Positions 1 through 5,259 of a stretch of 6,612 nucleotides of DNA are shown here, piece by piece (position 1 is the stretch's first letter; every line of letters begins with the position of its first letter). The notes under the pieces were generated by a model that had not been told where the DNA came from, searched no databases, and saw nothing but the letters and a program-made list of their open reading frames with translations. The position numbers were made by a program, and so were the translations under genes. This DNA is from an uncultured Muribaculaceae bacterium (GTDB lineage Bacteria; Bacteroidota; Bacteroidia; Bacteroidales; Muribaculaceae): positions 7,105 through 13,716 of the forward strand of contig CAJTQH010000042.1 of the NCBI GenBank assembly GCA_910578305.1. The letters are read 5' to 3'.

Positions 1-1
1 T

Positions 2-337
2 ACAAGCTATGTATACCGTAACTTCGGTATTACGCTCCACCGATCGTCGGGTTCGCAGTTCACGCAGGGCGAGAAGGTGGCAGTTACCAACCTTCGTCCG
101 GGTGATCTGCTGTTTTTCAGTAGCCGTAGCAGCGGCCGTGGCAATGTGGGGCATGTGGCTATGGTGGTGTCGGTAGATAAGGTTGCCGGTACATGTCGAT
201 TTATCCACGCTTCAACCAAGAAGGGAGTCACGTATCAGACTTTTCCCGATAACGGATACTATCAGCGACACTATATCGGGGCAAGACGTATACTCGGTAC
301 AGAACTTGATTCCACGACAGAAGTGGCTGTGAGATAA
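2..337 (+). CDS. NlpC/P60 family cell-wall peptidase, C-terminal part (5' truncated by window)
   Basis: This open frame runs in from the left edge and ends at TAA 335-337; 111 residues are visible. The order of motifs fits the NlpC/P60 cysteine peptidase fold, which cuts peptide cross-links or stems in peptidoglycan, normally outside the cytoplasmic membrane. The visible start TSYVYRNFGI is what usually follows the catalytic D-C-S-G-F/L motif, so the catalytic Cys should lie only a few codons left of the window. The two downstream His residues are present: GHVAMVV (His codon 152-154) and RFIHAS (His codon 206-208). The LRPGDLLFF segment is also typical. The GTG at 77 is an internal codon, not a start. 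Signal peptide and any N-terminal binding domains cannot be seen. A strong terminator follows the gene, so it is probably the last gene of its transcript. The family call is confident; the exact bond cut is unknown. Confidence 0.85.
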   Translation, partial: TSYVYRNFGITLHRSSGSQFTQGEKVAVTNLRPGDLLFFSSRSSGRGNVGHVAMVVSVDKVAGTCRFIHASTKKGVTYQTFPDNGYYQRHYIGARRILGTELDSTTEVAVR

Positions 338-367
338 CGGAATGTTATAGATATTAGCGCGACATTG

Positions 368-409
368 ATTGTCATCGCCGATTGCGATGGCAATTTTTAT
401 GTTTTTTTT
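368..409 (+). terminator. Intrinsic terminator after the NlpC/P60 gene
   Basis: An 11-bp stem is formed by ATTGTCATCGC (368-378) and GCGATGGCAAT (384-394), with one G-T wobble and a 5-base loop. It is followed by a T-rich tail through 409. This is a classical rho-independent terminator on the + strand, 30 bp after the NlpC/P60 stop. It implies that the following kinase gene has its own promoter in the short stretch 395-451, where no convincing promoter match was found. Confidence 0.8.
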
Positions 410-451
410 ACGTTGTATTTTAACAGTAATGATCCAACAACATCGCATTAT

Positions 452-1303
452 ATGATTCTGATAGCCGATGGTGGAAGTACCAAGATTCGTTGGGCTCTGG
501 TTGATGACCGGGGTTGTGTGGTCTCGGAATTTGTAACAGCCGGACTCAATCCGTTATTGCCTCCAACACAAGGCATTGAATCGTGTCTGGACGGATATCT
601 GCGTGGATATGTGGGTTCCGATGGCGTGACGGTCGACGAGGTGTGGTATTATGGAGCAGGATGTCTGCCTCATGTGTGTGGAGATGTGGAAAGAGCGTTG
701 ATGTCTGTGGCCGGGTGCGACCAAGTCTCCGTGGCATCGGACATGTTGGGTGCGGCACGTGCAATGTGTGGTCGTGAAGCCGGAGTGGCTTGTGTGCTTG
801 GCACAGGCTCCAACAGTTGTCTCTACGATGGCCGCGACATAGCCGACAGCACACCGGCTCTTGGGTTCATACTCGGCGATGAAGGTTCTGGAGCCGTGCT
901 TGGGCGCCGTCTGGTATCGGATGTGTTCAAGCGTCAGCTTCCGCAATGGCTGTGCCGTGAGTTTCAAGACCGTTACCGGCTTTCTGTTTCCGAATTGATA
1001 GATCGTGTCTACCGTCAGCCTGAGCCCAACAGATTTCTGGCATCATTGGCGCCGTTTCTGCGCGAGCATATCGAGTGCGACGGGATATGTGATATCGTAA
1101 TGTCGGAATTCACACGTTTTATCGGTCGCAATGTCATGAACTATACAGGTGTATGCGACTCGCTGCCTGTATGCTTTACCGGCTCGATAGCTGTAAATTT
1201 TGCTCCGCAACTTAATGAGGCGGCACATAGATTCGGTATCAATAATATCAATATAGTAGCCGACCAGCTTCCGGGACTGGTCAAATATCATTTTAATCAC
1301 TGA
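452..1303 (+). CDS. BadF/BadG/BcrA/BcrD-type ATPase, N-acetylglucosamine kinase-like
   Basis: The product is a 283-residue cytoplasmic protein of the ASKHA (actin/hexokinase) superfamily. Family members of this size phosphorylate amino sugars such as N-acetylglucosamine; the true substrate here is unknown. Visible motifs are the phosphate-1 loop MILIADGGSTK (1-11), a candidate catalytic Asp in VASDMLGAAR (Asp97), the phosphate-2 loop VLGTGSNS (115-122), GFILGDEGSGAVLG (138-151) and the adenosine motif FTGSIA (242-247). The ATG at 452 is chosen because it places the family motif right at the N-terminus. A TTG at 365 in the same frame would add 29 unrelated residues and lie across a terminator stem. 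The residues after the phosphate-1 loop are IRW, where many relatives have T(D/E)W. The next gene, serB, starts one base after the stop, so the two are probably co-transcribed. Sitting beside a peptidoglycan hydrolase gene, a role in cell-wall sugar recycling is possible but only inferred. Confidence 0.8.
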   Translation: MILIADGGSTKIRWALVDDRGCVVSEFVTAGLNPLLPPTQGIESCLDGYLRGYVGSDGVTVDEVWYYGAGCLPHVCGDVERALMSVAGCDQVSVASDMLGAARAMCGREAGVACVLGTGSNSCLYDGRDIADSTPALGFILGDEGSGAVLGRRLVSDVFKRQLPQWLCREFQDRYRLSVSELIDRVYRQPEPNRFLASLAPFLREHIECDGICDIVMSEFTRFIGRNVMNYTGVCDSLPVCFTGSIAVNFAPQLNEAAHRFGINNINIVADQLPGLVKYHFNH

Positions 1304-1304
1304 T

Positions 1305-2543
1305 ATGTATAAAAAATCCACTTCAACCCCTCAAGTCGAGTTGATAATGATCAACATTACCGGTTATGACCGACCGGGTGTGACATCGGCCTTATCGGAA
1401 ATATTGGCCAAGTACGATGCTCAGATTCTGGATATCGGTCAGTCTGACATTCATCATAACCTGTCGCTGGGGTTGCTTATCAAGACCGACAGCACCGTAT
1501 CGGGCGATATCATGAAAGACCTGCTCTTCAAGGGATATGAACTTAATGTTAGGGTTCGCTTCCAGCCTGTAGAAACTGAGGAATATGGTCAATGGGTGAG
1601 CCAGCAGGGCAAAAACCGTTGGATAATCACCATTCTGGGGCGAAAGCTTACCGCCCGCCACATAGCATCAGTGAGCAAGGTTATTGCCGACCAGAACATG
1701 AACATCGACGGCATACAGAGACTTACAGGCCGCATGCCGCTCGATGATCCCGACAAGCAGACACGCAAGTCGTGTGTGGAATTTTCAGTGCGAGGCAATC
1801 CCTCTGATCATGCTCTGATGCAGAAACAGTTTATGCAGATTGCATCGAAGGAAGAGGTGGATATTTCTTTACAGGAAGACACCATGTATCGCCGTTGCCG
1901 CCGTCTGGTGTGCTTCGATATGGACTCAACTCTTATAGGCACGGAGGTGATCGACGAACTGGCCGAACGTGCCGGGGTGGGCGAGCAGGTACGTGCCATC
2001 ACCGAGAGCGCCATGCGTGGCGAGATCGATTTTTGCGAGAGCTTTACACAGCGAGTAGGGCTTCTGAAGGGACTCGATGAGAGCGTGATGCGCGACATTG
2101 CCGAGAATCTGCCTATCACCGAGGGCGTCGACCGCATGATGACTGTGCTGAAACGCGCCGGTTACAAGACAGCCATCCTGTCGGGCGGATTTACATATTT
2201 CGGCAATTATCTAAAGCAGAAATTCGGTTTCGACTATGTATATGCCAATGATCTTGAGATTGTCGACGGACGTCTTACCGGCCGATATGTGGGAGAGATA
2301 GTCGATGGCCGTCGCAAGGCGGAGTTGCTAAAGCTGATAGCCCAAGTGGAGAACATAAATATCAAGCAGACCATTGCTGTGGGTGACGGAGCCAATGACC
2401 TGCCCATGCTTGCTACCGCCGGTCTGGGTATAGCATTTCACGCCAAACCCAAGGTAAAGGCCACCGCCGGCCAATCGCTCTCGACTATAGGTCTTGACGG
2501 GTTGCTGTATTTCCTTGGCTTTAAGGACTCGTTTATAAGCTGA
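1305..2543 (+). CDS. serB: Phosphoserine phosphatase SerB with N-terminal ACT region
   Basis: This 412-residue cytoplasmic enzyme should hydrolyse O-phospho-L-serine to L-serine, the last step of serine synthesis (EC 3.1.3.3). Residues about 10-190 form the regulatory ACT region, probably two tandem domains: one beginning VELIMINITGYDRPGVTSAL, the second around WIITILGRKLTARHIA. ACT domains usually sense amino acids. The HAD hydrolase domain follows with all motifs intact: FDMDST (nucleophile Asp205, acid/base Asp207), Glu214 and Arg250 for substrate binding, LSGGF (Ser293), Lys338 in GRRKAE, and VGDGANDLPM (Asp361, Asp365) for magnesium. The ATG is one base after the kinase stop, and no better start is seen. 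Length matches the long ACT-containing SerB type found in Bacteroidetes. The gene ends shortly before a perfect hairpin. I see no defect, and the assignment is secure. Confidence 0.95.
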   Translation: MYKKSTSTPQVELIMINITGYDRPGVTSALSEILAKYDAQILDIGQSDIHHNLSLGLLIKTDSTVSGDIMKDLLFKGYELNVRVRFQPVETEEYGQWVSQQGKNRWIITILGRKLTARHIASVSKVIADQNMNIDGIQRLTGRMPLDDPDKQTRKSCVEFSVRGNPSDHALMQKQFMQIASKEEVDISLQEDTMYRRCRRLVCFDMDSTLIGTEVIDELAERAGVGEQVRAITESAMRGEIDFCESFTQRVGLLKGLDESVMRDIAENLPITEGVDRMMTVLKRAGYKTAILSGGFTYFGNYLKQKFGFDYVYANDLEIVDGRLTGRYVGEIVDGRRKAELLKLIAQVENINIKQTIAVGDGANDLPMLATAGLGIAFHAKPKVKATAGQSLSTIGLDGLLYFLGFKDSFIS

Positions 2544-2581
2544 TAGCATTGAGCATACTGCTTGAGGTGTACTTACAAAAC

Positions 2582-2623
2582 AACTTATGGCAGGATGTCT
2601 GACGCGACATCCTGCCATAAGTT
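2582..2623 (+). terminator. Perfect 18-bp hairpin after serB, probable terminator
   Basis: Arms 2582-2599 and 2606-2623 are exact reverse complements around the 6-base loop TGACGC, 38 bp after the serB stop. The T-tract on the + side is poor (GTTATAAT). On the - side the stem is followed by GTTTTGT, so it may work in both directions. Position and perfect pairing favour a terminator for the kinase-serB transcript. Confidence 0.7.
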
Positions 2624-2638
2624 ATAATATGTAACTAA

Positions 2639-2782
2639 TTATCGTCTGCTTCGTACTTTACGGTTTTCATTGGTATATCTTACGCCTTCTACATAGATTG
2701 ATTCAAGACGACCGTTTCTCATAGTGTATGAGCCTTGTTGGCTTTCACCATTAATACTAATAGTATATATAAACACAGACAT
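2639..2782 (-). CDS. Possible small protein or gene remnant, 47 residues
   Basis: A - strand frame from ATG 2780-2782 to TAA 2639-2641 encodes a basic 47-residue peptide, MSVFIYTISINGESQQGSYT followed by MRNGRLESIYVEGVRYTNEN and RKVRSRR. I do not recognise it. Codon choice looks plausible for a real gene, but the start codon lies inside one arm of the 21-bp hairpin, and an in-frame TGA sits 12 to 15 bases upstream in the hairpin loop. An internal ATG would give a 27-residue product. The frame also lies between two probable terminators with no visible promoter. It could be a decayed 3' gene fragment or chance. Low confidence. Confidence 0.25.
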   Translation of the reverse strand: MSVFIYTISINGESQQGSYTMRNGRLESIYVEGVRYTNENRKVRSRR

Positions 2783-2817
2783 GCCTGCATATCAATCAGG
2801 CATGTCTGTGTTTATAT
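2767..2817 (-). terminator. Perfect 21-bp hairpin, probable ancestral guaA terminator
   Basis: Arms 2767-2787 and 2797-2817 are exact reverse complements with a 9-base loop; on the - strand the stem runs into TTTATATATACTATT. It is 22 bp beyond the second copy of the guaA 3'-end core. If the cassette between the two cores were absent, this hairpin would begin just after the guaA stop, where a guaA terminator is expected. Today it is the first strong hairpin downstream of the nuclease gene, so it may end the restriction-modification transcript. The role is inferred from position and structure. Confidence 0.65.
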
Positions 2818-2839
2818 CGGTCAATGTGTGGGATGCGTT

Positions 2840-2854
2840 GATTATTCCCACTCG
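2840..2854. repeat. att-like core, far copy (chromosome-island junction)
   Basis: GATTATTCCCACTCG, identical for 15 bases to the sequence at the guaA stop codon (5245-5259). Flanking bases differ on both sides, which defines the repeat limits. It lies outside any large gene. Read on the - strand it would still give the last residues E-W-E and the stop of GuaA, with unrelated codons before them. Confidence 0.7.
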
Positions 2855-2906
2855 GTAATGCGGGAATGTTGATTATCAATACTATATGCAGTTTTCGCCA
2901 TTGGCA

Positions 2907-2933
2907 GGGTACGTTTTTAGGGTACAAATATAG
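2907..2933. repeat. Paired GGGTAC repeat, left copy (possible arm-type recombinase site)
   Basis: Two GGGTAC units start at 2907 and 2920, 13 bp apart, separated by GTTTTTA and followed by AAATATAG. The 27-bp block matches 5128-5154 in the same orientation at 22 of 27 positions. It lies 52 bp inside the left core. Binding by a tyrosine recombinase is inferred from layout only. Confidence 0.55.
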
Positions 2934-3020
2934 AAAACAGGTTGAGGCTAACACGCTGTAGATTACTTCATTTATAAGATTTCAAATGGAATAATTTGAG
3001 AAACAAAACGTGAAAAAACA

Positions 3021-4097
3021 TTATCTCCAGTCCGACGGGATTAAGTTAACTGAATACCCCCTACTGTTCCAGAAAGGCATAAAGGCATTATTCGTAGAGG
3101 GGAATTCTTTATGTATCTGTTGAAGAATCGTGTTTATTATCTTTTTTCCAAGTGCTTCAGAAAAATTCCCTCTAAGGGCTTTTTCATACCAACTTACAAG
3201 TTCGGCTTCTGTTACTATGCCTTGAATCCTAGACTTCCAGCCTATTTGAGTGAGAAGTGATAAAATTACCTTTTTTTCTGCTTCCTGACATACTATTACA
3301 ATTCTATCGGCTGTAATACCCTGAACTATTTCCTTTGCCTTTTCTTCATCTAAGGAAATATGTTTTATCTGTACTGCCATTCCGAAGCTGCTCCACATAT
3401 CTAAGCCTCCATCAGCTGCATTAGTTGCACCTATTCTGTGAATGTTTGCAGGGATAGTAATACTTGGCCTGTCAGGTGTAAGACCGATTACCTGCTTTGC
3501 AAAATCTTCAAATTCCCTAAGTAGGTCTAACTTTGTCTGATTAGTGCTTAGTGTTATCTGAATATTTAAACAATCCACCAAAGCTGAGAAAAGTGCATAT
3601 ACAATAATTTCATAGATTTTATCTACACTTCTTCTTAACTCCTTAGTGTTATGGAATATCTCAAGAAGTTCCTTAACCTTGAAATTAGCTTCGTTATGGC
3701 TGTAGCAGTAATCTAAGGCTGCTACCATTTTATCAAATCTGCCTTCAAAGCAGCGGTAAATATAGGCTTCTACACCGCCTCTAAATTGTTTGTTTATTAG
3801 TGATAGTTCCGCAAGTTTGTCAATTGGCATTTCTGTTTCAGTGAAAATAGCGTCTTGATATTTGGCTGAAGAAGTGCTAACTGATTTTGTTAACAGATGG
3901 CTGATAACATCGCGCCACTTCCTAGAAGGGAGGCGGAATGTTTCAATATCTGAAAAGTCTATTTCGTCTGAAATTCTATCTCTATAAAGAATTTCTGCTA
4001 TCTGAATAGGCTTATAAAGGTGAAGTCTGCCACTCTTTATAAGATTATCTAGATAGCCCTTAGCAGTGTCCGTCTGCATAGTTTTGACTTTTCCCAT
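3021..4097 (-). CDS. Type II restriction endonuclease, probable HaeII family
   Basis: This 358-residue protein is the nuclease partner of the methyltransferase just upstream. The N-terminal stretch YKPIQIAEILYRDR (28-41), the SRKWRD and VSTSSAKYQD segments (58-82), the helix DKIYEIIVYALF (159-170) and GGLDMWSSFGMAVQIKH (230-246) resemble what I recall of HaeII-family enzymes. These cut RGCGCY. The segment around Asp233, Gln243 and Lys245 fits a PD-(D/E)xK nuclease core of the D...QxK variety, with Gln replacing the usual Glu. The later part, DRIVIVCQEAEK (264-275), fits a beta strand of that fold. Start ATG 4095-4097 lies 4 bp past the methyltransferase stop; Met7 is a possible alternative start. 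No separate promoter is obvious, so expression probably depends on the methyltransferase transcript. The frame is intact, and the gene is AT-rich compared with its chromosomal neighbours. The nuclease role is well supported by context; the family and specificity rest on memory of the sequences. Confidence 0.7.
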   Translation of the reverse strand: MGKVKTMQTDTAKGYLDNLIKSGRLHLYKPIQIAEILYRDRISDEIDFSDIETFRLPSRKWRDVISHLLTKSVSTSSAKYQDAIFTETEMPIDKLAELSLINKQFRGGVEAYIYRCFEGRFDKMVAALDYCYSHNEANFKVKELLEIFHNTKELRRSVDKIYEIIVYALFSALVDCLNIQITLSTNQTKLDLLREFEDFAKQVIGLTPDRPSITIPANIHRIGATNAADGGLDMWSSFGMAVQIKHISLDEEKAKEIVQGITADRIVIVCQEAEKKVILSLLTQIGWKSRIQGIVTEAELVSWYEKALRGNFSEALGKKIINTILQQIHKEFPSTNNAFMPFWNSRGYSVNLIPSDWR

Positions 4098-4101
4098 AAC
4101 G

Positions 4102-5040
4102 TTAGGATTTATATAAAGTTAGTGCCTTAATCATTTCAGCAGCTACGGCTTTAATCACAGGTACAGCTACGGAATTTCCGCACTGGTGTTTTATTTGACT
4201 ATAGCCTACTACTATCTTATAATTTTCAGGAAAACCCTGAAGCCTTAGCATTTCTCTTTCTGTAGGTCTACGCTCATCGTTAATTAAGATATAGTTAGCT
4301 GAAGCCCCAGCTCTAAGACAAGATGAATAGTGGTGTGGCGTGATACTCCCTGATATGTTTTCGTGGGAAATATAGGGTTTGGGGTAATTAGGATCTTTTA
4401 GACGCATAAGTCGGGACTGCCTAATATTATCCCTTACATAATATTTCTTATCTACTTCTTGTTCCAATATATCAGATAATTTTAGCCTTTGCTCTGAAGG
4501 AATAGGTTCAGGGAATGAAAAAACCACATTATCTAAGAAGCCCACTATAATGATTCTTTCTCTCTTCTGAGGGACACCATAATCTAAAGCGTTTAAAACC
4601 TTAGCGTAAACATTGTAACCCAGTGCTTCAAGATGGGCTTTAATTACTCTGAAGGTATTACCATTGTCGTGAGCTATAAGATTTCTTACATTCTCCAGCA
4701 TGAAAGCCTTAGGTCTTTTTTCCTTCAAAATACGTTCTATTTCAAAAAATAGTGTTCCACAAGTTTCATTTTCAAAACCTTCTTTTTTGCCTATAATAGA
4801 AAACGCTTGACAGGGGAAGCCACCTAACAATATATCAAAATTTGGGATTTCTGAAGCAGGAATTTTTGTAATATCCCCTGACGGGTGTTCCCCAAAATTC
4901 GCTTCATATGTTTTACAAGCAGCTTCATCAAATTCTGAAGAAAACACACATTTACCGCCTACACTTTCAAAGCCTAAGCGGATTCCACCTATTCCTGCGA
5001 ATAAATCGATAAATGTAAAGTAGCTCCAGTCTTTCATCAT
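4102..5040 (-). CDS. DNA (cytosine-5-)-methyltransferase, type II modification enzyme
   Basis: This 312-residue enzyme transfers a methyl group from S-adenosylmethionine to C5 of cosine's base, cytosine, in a specific DNA site, protecting the host from its partner nuclease. Motifs appear in canonical order: I, FIDLFAGIGG (10-19); IV, GGFPCQAFS with catalytic Cys77; VI, LENVRN (Glu116); VIII, QKRERI (158-163); a compact target-recognition region of about residues 170-255; IX, RPTEREMLRLQGFP (258-271); and X, QCGNSVAVPV (286-295). Length suits short enzymes of the HhaI/HaeII type. The start is the first of two adjacent ATG codons (5038-5040), placed about 24 bases after a strong promoter box. 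The second ATG is equally possible. It is first in the two-gene transcript, so methylation should precede nuclease production. Nothing is truncated. Enzyme class is certain; the target site is not readable from the sequence, though RGCGCY is expected if the nuclease call is right. Confidence 0.95.
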   Translation of the reverse strand: MMKDWSYFTFIDLFAGIGGIRLGFESVGGKCVFSSEFDEAACKTYEANFGEHPSGDITKIPASEIPNFDILLGGFPCQAFSIIGKKEGFENETCGTLFFEIERILKEKRPKAFMLENVRNLIAHDNGNTFRVIKAHLEALGYNVYAKVLNALDYGVPQKRERIIIVGFLDNVVFSFPEPIPSEQRLKLSDILEQEVDKKYYVRDNIRQSRLMRLKDPNYPKPYISHENISGSITPHHYSSCLRAGASANYILINDERRPTEREMLRLQGFPENYKIVVGYSQIKHQCGNSVAVPVIKAVAAEMIKALTLYKS

Positions 5041-5063
5041 TTAACTAATGAGTTGTCTAAATG

Positions 5064-5094
5064 CAAAAGTACATAAAAATAAGCAAATTCCAAT
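5064..5094 (-). promoter_or_regulatory. Bacteroidetes-type promoter of the methyltransferase-nuclease operon
   Basis: On the - strand the -7 box TACTTTTG (5064-5071) matches the Bacteroidetes consensus TAnnTTTG exactly. A -33 box ATTG (5091-5094) lies 19 bases upstream, within the usual 19-21 spacing. Transcription should begin near 5058, leaving a leader of about 18 bases before the ATG. No separate promoter is seen for the nuclease. Confidence 0.7.
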
Positions 5095-5127
5095 GTTGCC
5101 TTTAGCCATTATGACCTATATAATGAA

Positions 5128-5154
5128 AGGTACACTTTTAGGGTACGATTATAG
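5128..5154. repeat. Paired GGGTAC repeat, right copy (possible arm-type recombinase site)
   Basis: An AGGTAC unit at 5128 and a GGGTAC unit at 5141 are 13 bp apart, joined by ACTTTTA and followed by GATTATAG. The block matches 2907-2933 at 22 of 27 positions in the same orientation. It lies 90 bp inside the right core, upstream of the methyltransferase promoter. A recombinase-binding role is inferred. Confidence 0.55.
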
Positions 5155-5169
5155 TATTACATAGTAAGC

Positions 5170-5210
5170 GCAGTCGCTTATATTGTCAACCTGAAAATAT
5201 AAGCGACTGC
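5170..5210 (-). terminator. 15-bp hairpin after guaA, probable island-borne terminator
   Basis: Arms GCAGTCGCTTATATT (5170-5184) and AATATAAGCGACTGC (5196-5210) are exact reverse complements with an 11-base loop. The hairpin begins 36 bases after the guaA stop on the - strand. There is no T-tract after it. It would separate guaA transcription from the methyltransferase operon. It lies inside the att-like core, so it would have come with the island. Confidence 0.6.
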
Positions 5211-5244
5211 TAATTAGTTAGTCATATTTAATGACATTATGTAG

Positions 5245-5259
5245 GATTATTCCCACTCG
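5245..5259. repeat. att-like core at the guaA 3' end
   Basis: GATTATTCCCACTCG overlaps the last four codons of guaA, including its stop, and is identical to 2840-2854. On the - strand it reads CGAGTGGGAATAATC, containing the GAGTGGGAATAA core reported for islands that integrate at guaA. Confidence 0.7.

Larger units (their letters stand above)
2544..3020. other. Intergenic region between serB and the restriction-modification cassette
   Basis: These 477 bases hold no long gene. From left to right they contain the serB hairpin, a doubtful 47-codon frame on the - strand (2639-2782), a perfect 21-bp hairpin (2767-2817), a copy of the guaA 3'-end core (2840-2854) and a paired GGGTAC repeat (2907-2933). 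About 85 AT-rich bases up to the end of the nuclease gene remain, in which only weak inverted repeats are seen. The inferred boundary between ancestral chromosome and island falls at 2840-2854. Confidence 0.7.
2840..5259 (-). mobile_element. Minimal restriction-modification island inserted at the guaA 3' end (integrase-less)
   Basis: An exact 15-bp direct repeat, GATTATTCCCACTCG on the + strand, bounds this 2.4-kb segment at 2840-2854 and 5245-5259. The right copy is the end of guaA; read on the - strand it contains GAGTGGGAATAA, the core known as an integration site of guaA-specific genomic islands in other bacteria. Inside each core is a related paired-GGGTAC repeat. The cargo is only a methyltransferase and an endonuclease gene, clearly richer in A+T than guaA and serB. 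No integrase, excisionase, relaxase or transposase is present, so movement would need a recombinase in trans, as in cis-mobilizable elements. The alternative is a chance 15-bp match or illegitimate recombination between short repeats. The repeats are seen directly; mobility is inferred. Confidence 0.65.

Noticed and set aside
365..451. N-terminal extension of the kinase from TTG 365
   Set aside because: It crosses a clear intrinsic terminator (368-409) and adds residues unlike the family; ATG 452 starts exactly at the conserved motif.
546..967. Two - strand frames of 102 and 137 codons
   Set aside because: Both are antisense to the kinase gene, with Cys/His/Arg-rich products typical of shadow frames.
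1808..2137. 109-codon - strand frame
   Set aside because: Antisense to the intact HAD domain of serB; Ser/Arg-rich and without motifs.
2582..2817. CRISPR array or transposon inverted repeats formed by the two hairpins
   Set aside because: The two hairpins share no sequence with each other, there is no regular spacing, and no cas or transposase gene is present.
2981..3000. Inverted repeat TCAAAT/ATTTGA just after the nuclease gene
   Set aside because: Only six A+T-rich base pairs with a short spacer; too weak to call a terminator.
5107..5125. Inverted CATTAT/ATAATG near the right island end
   Set aside because: Six A+T-rich pairs only, expected by chance in such sequence.
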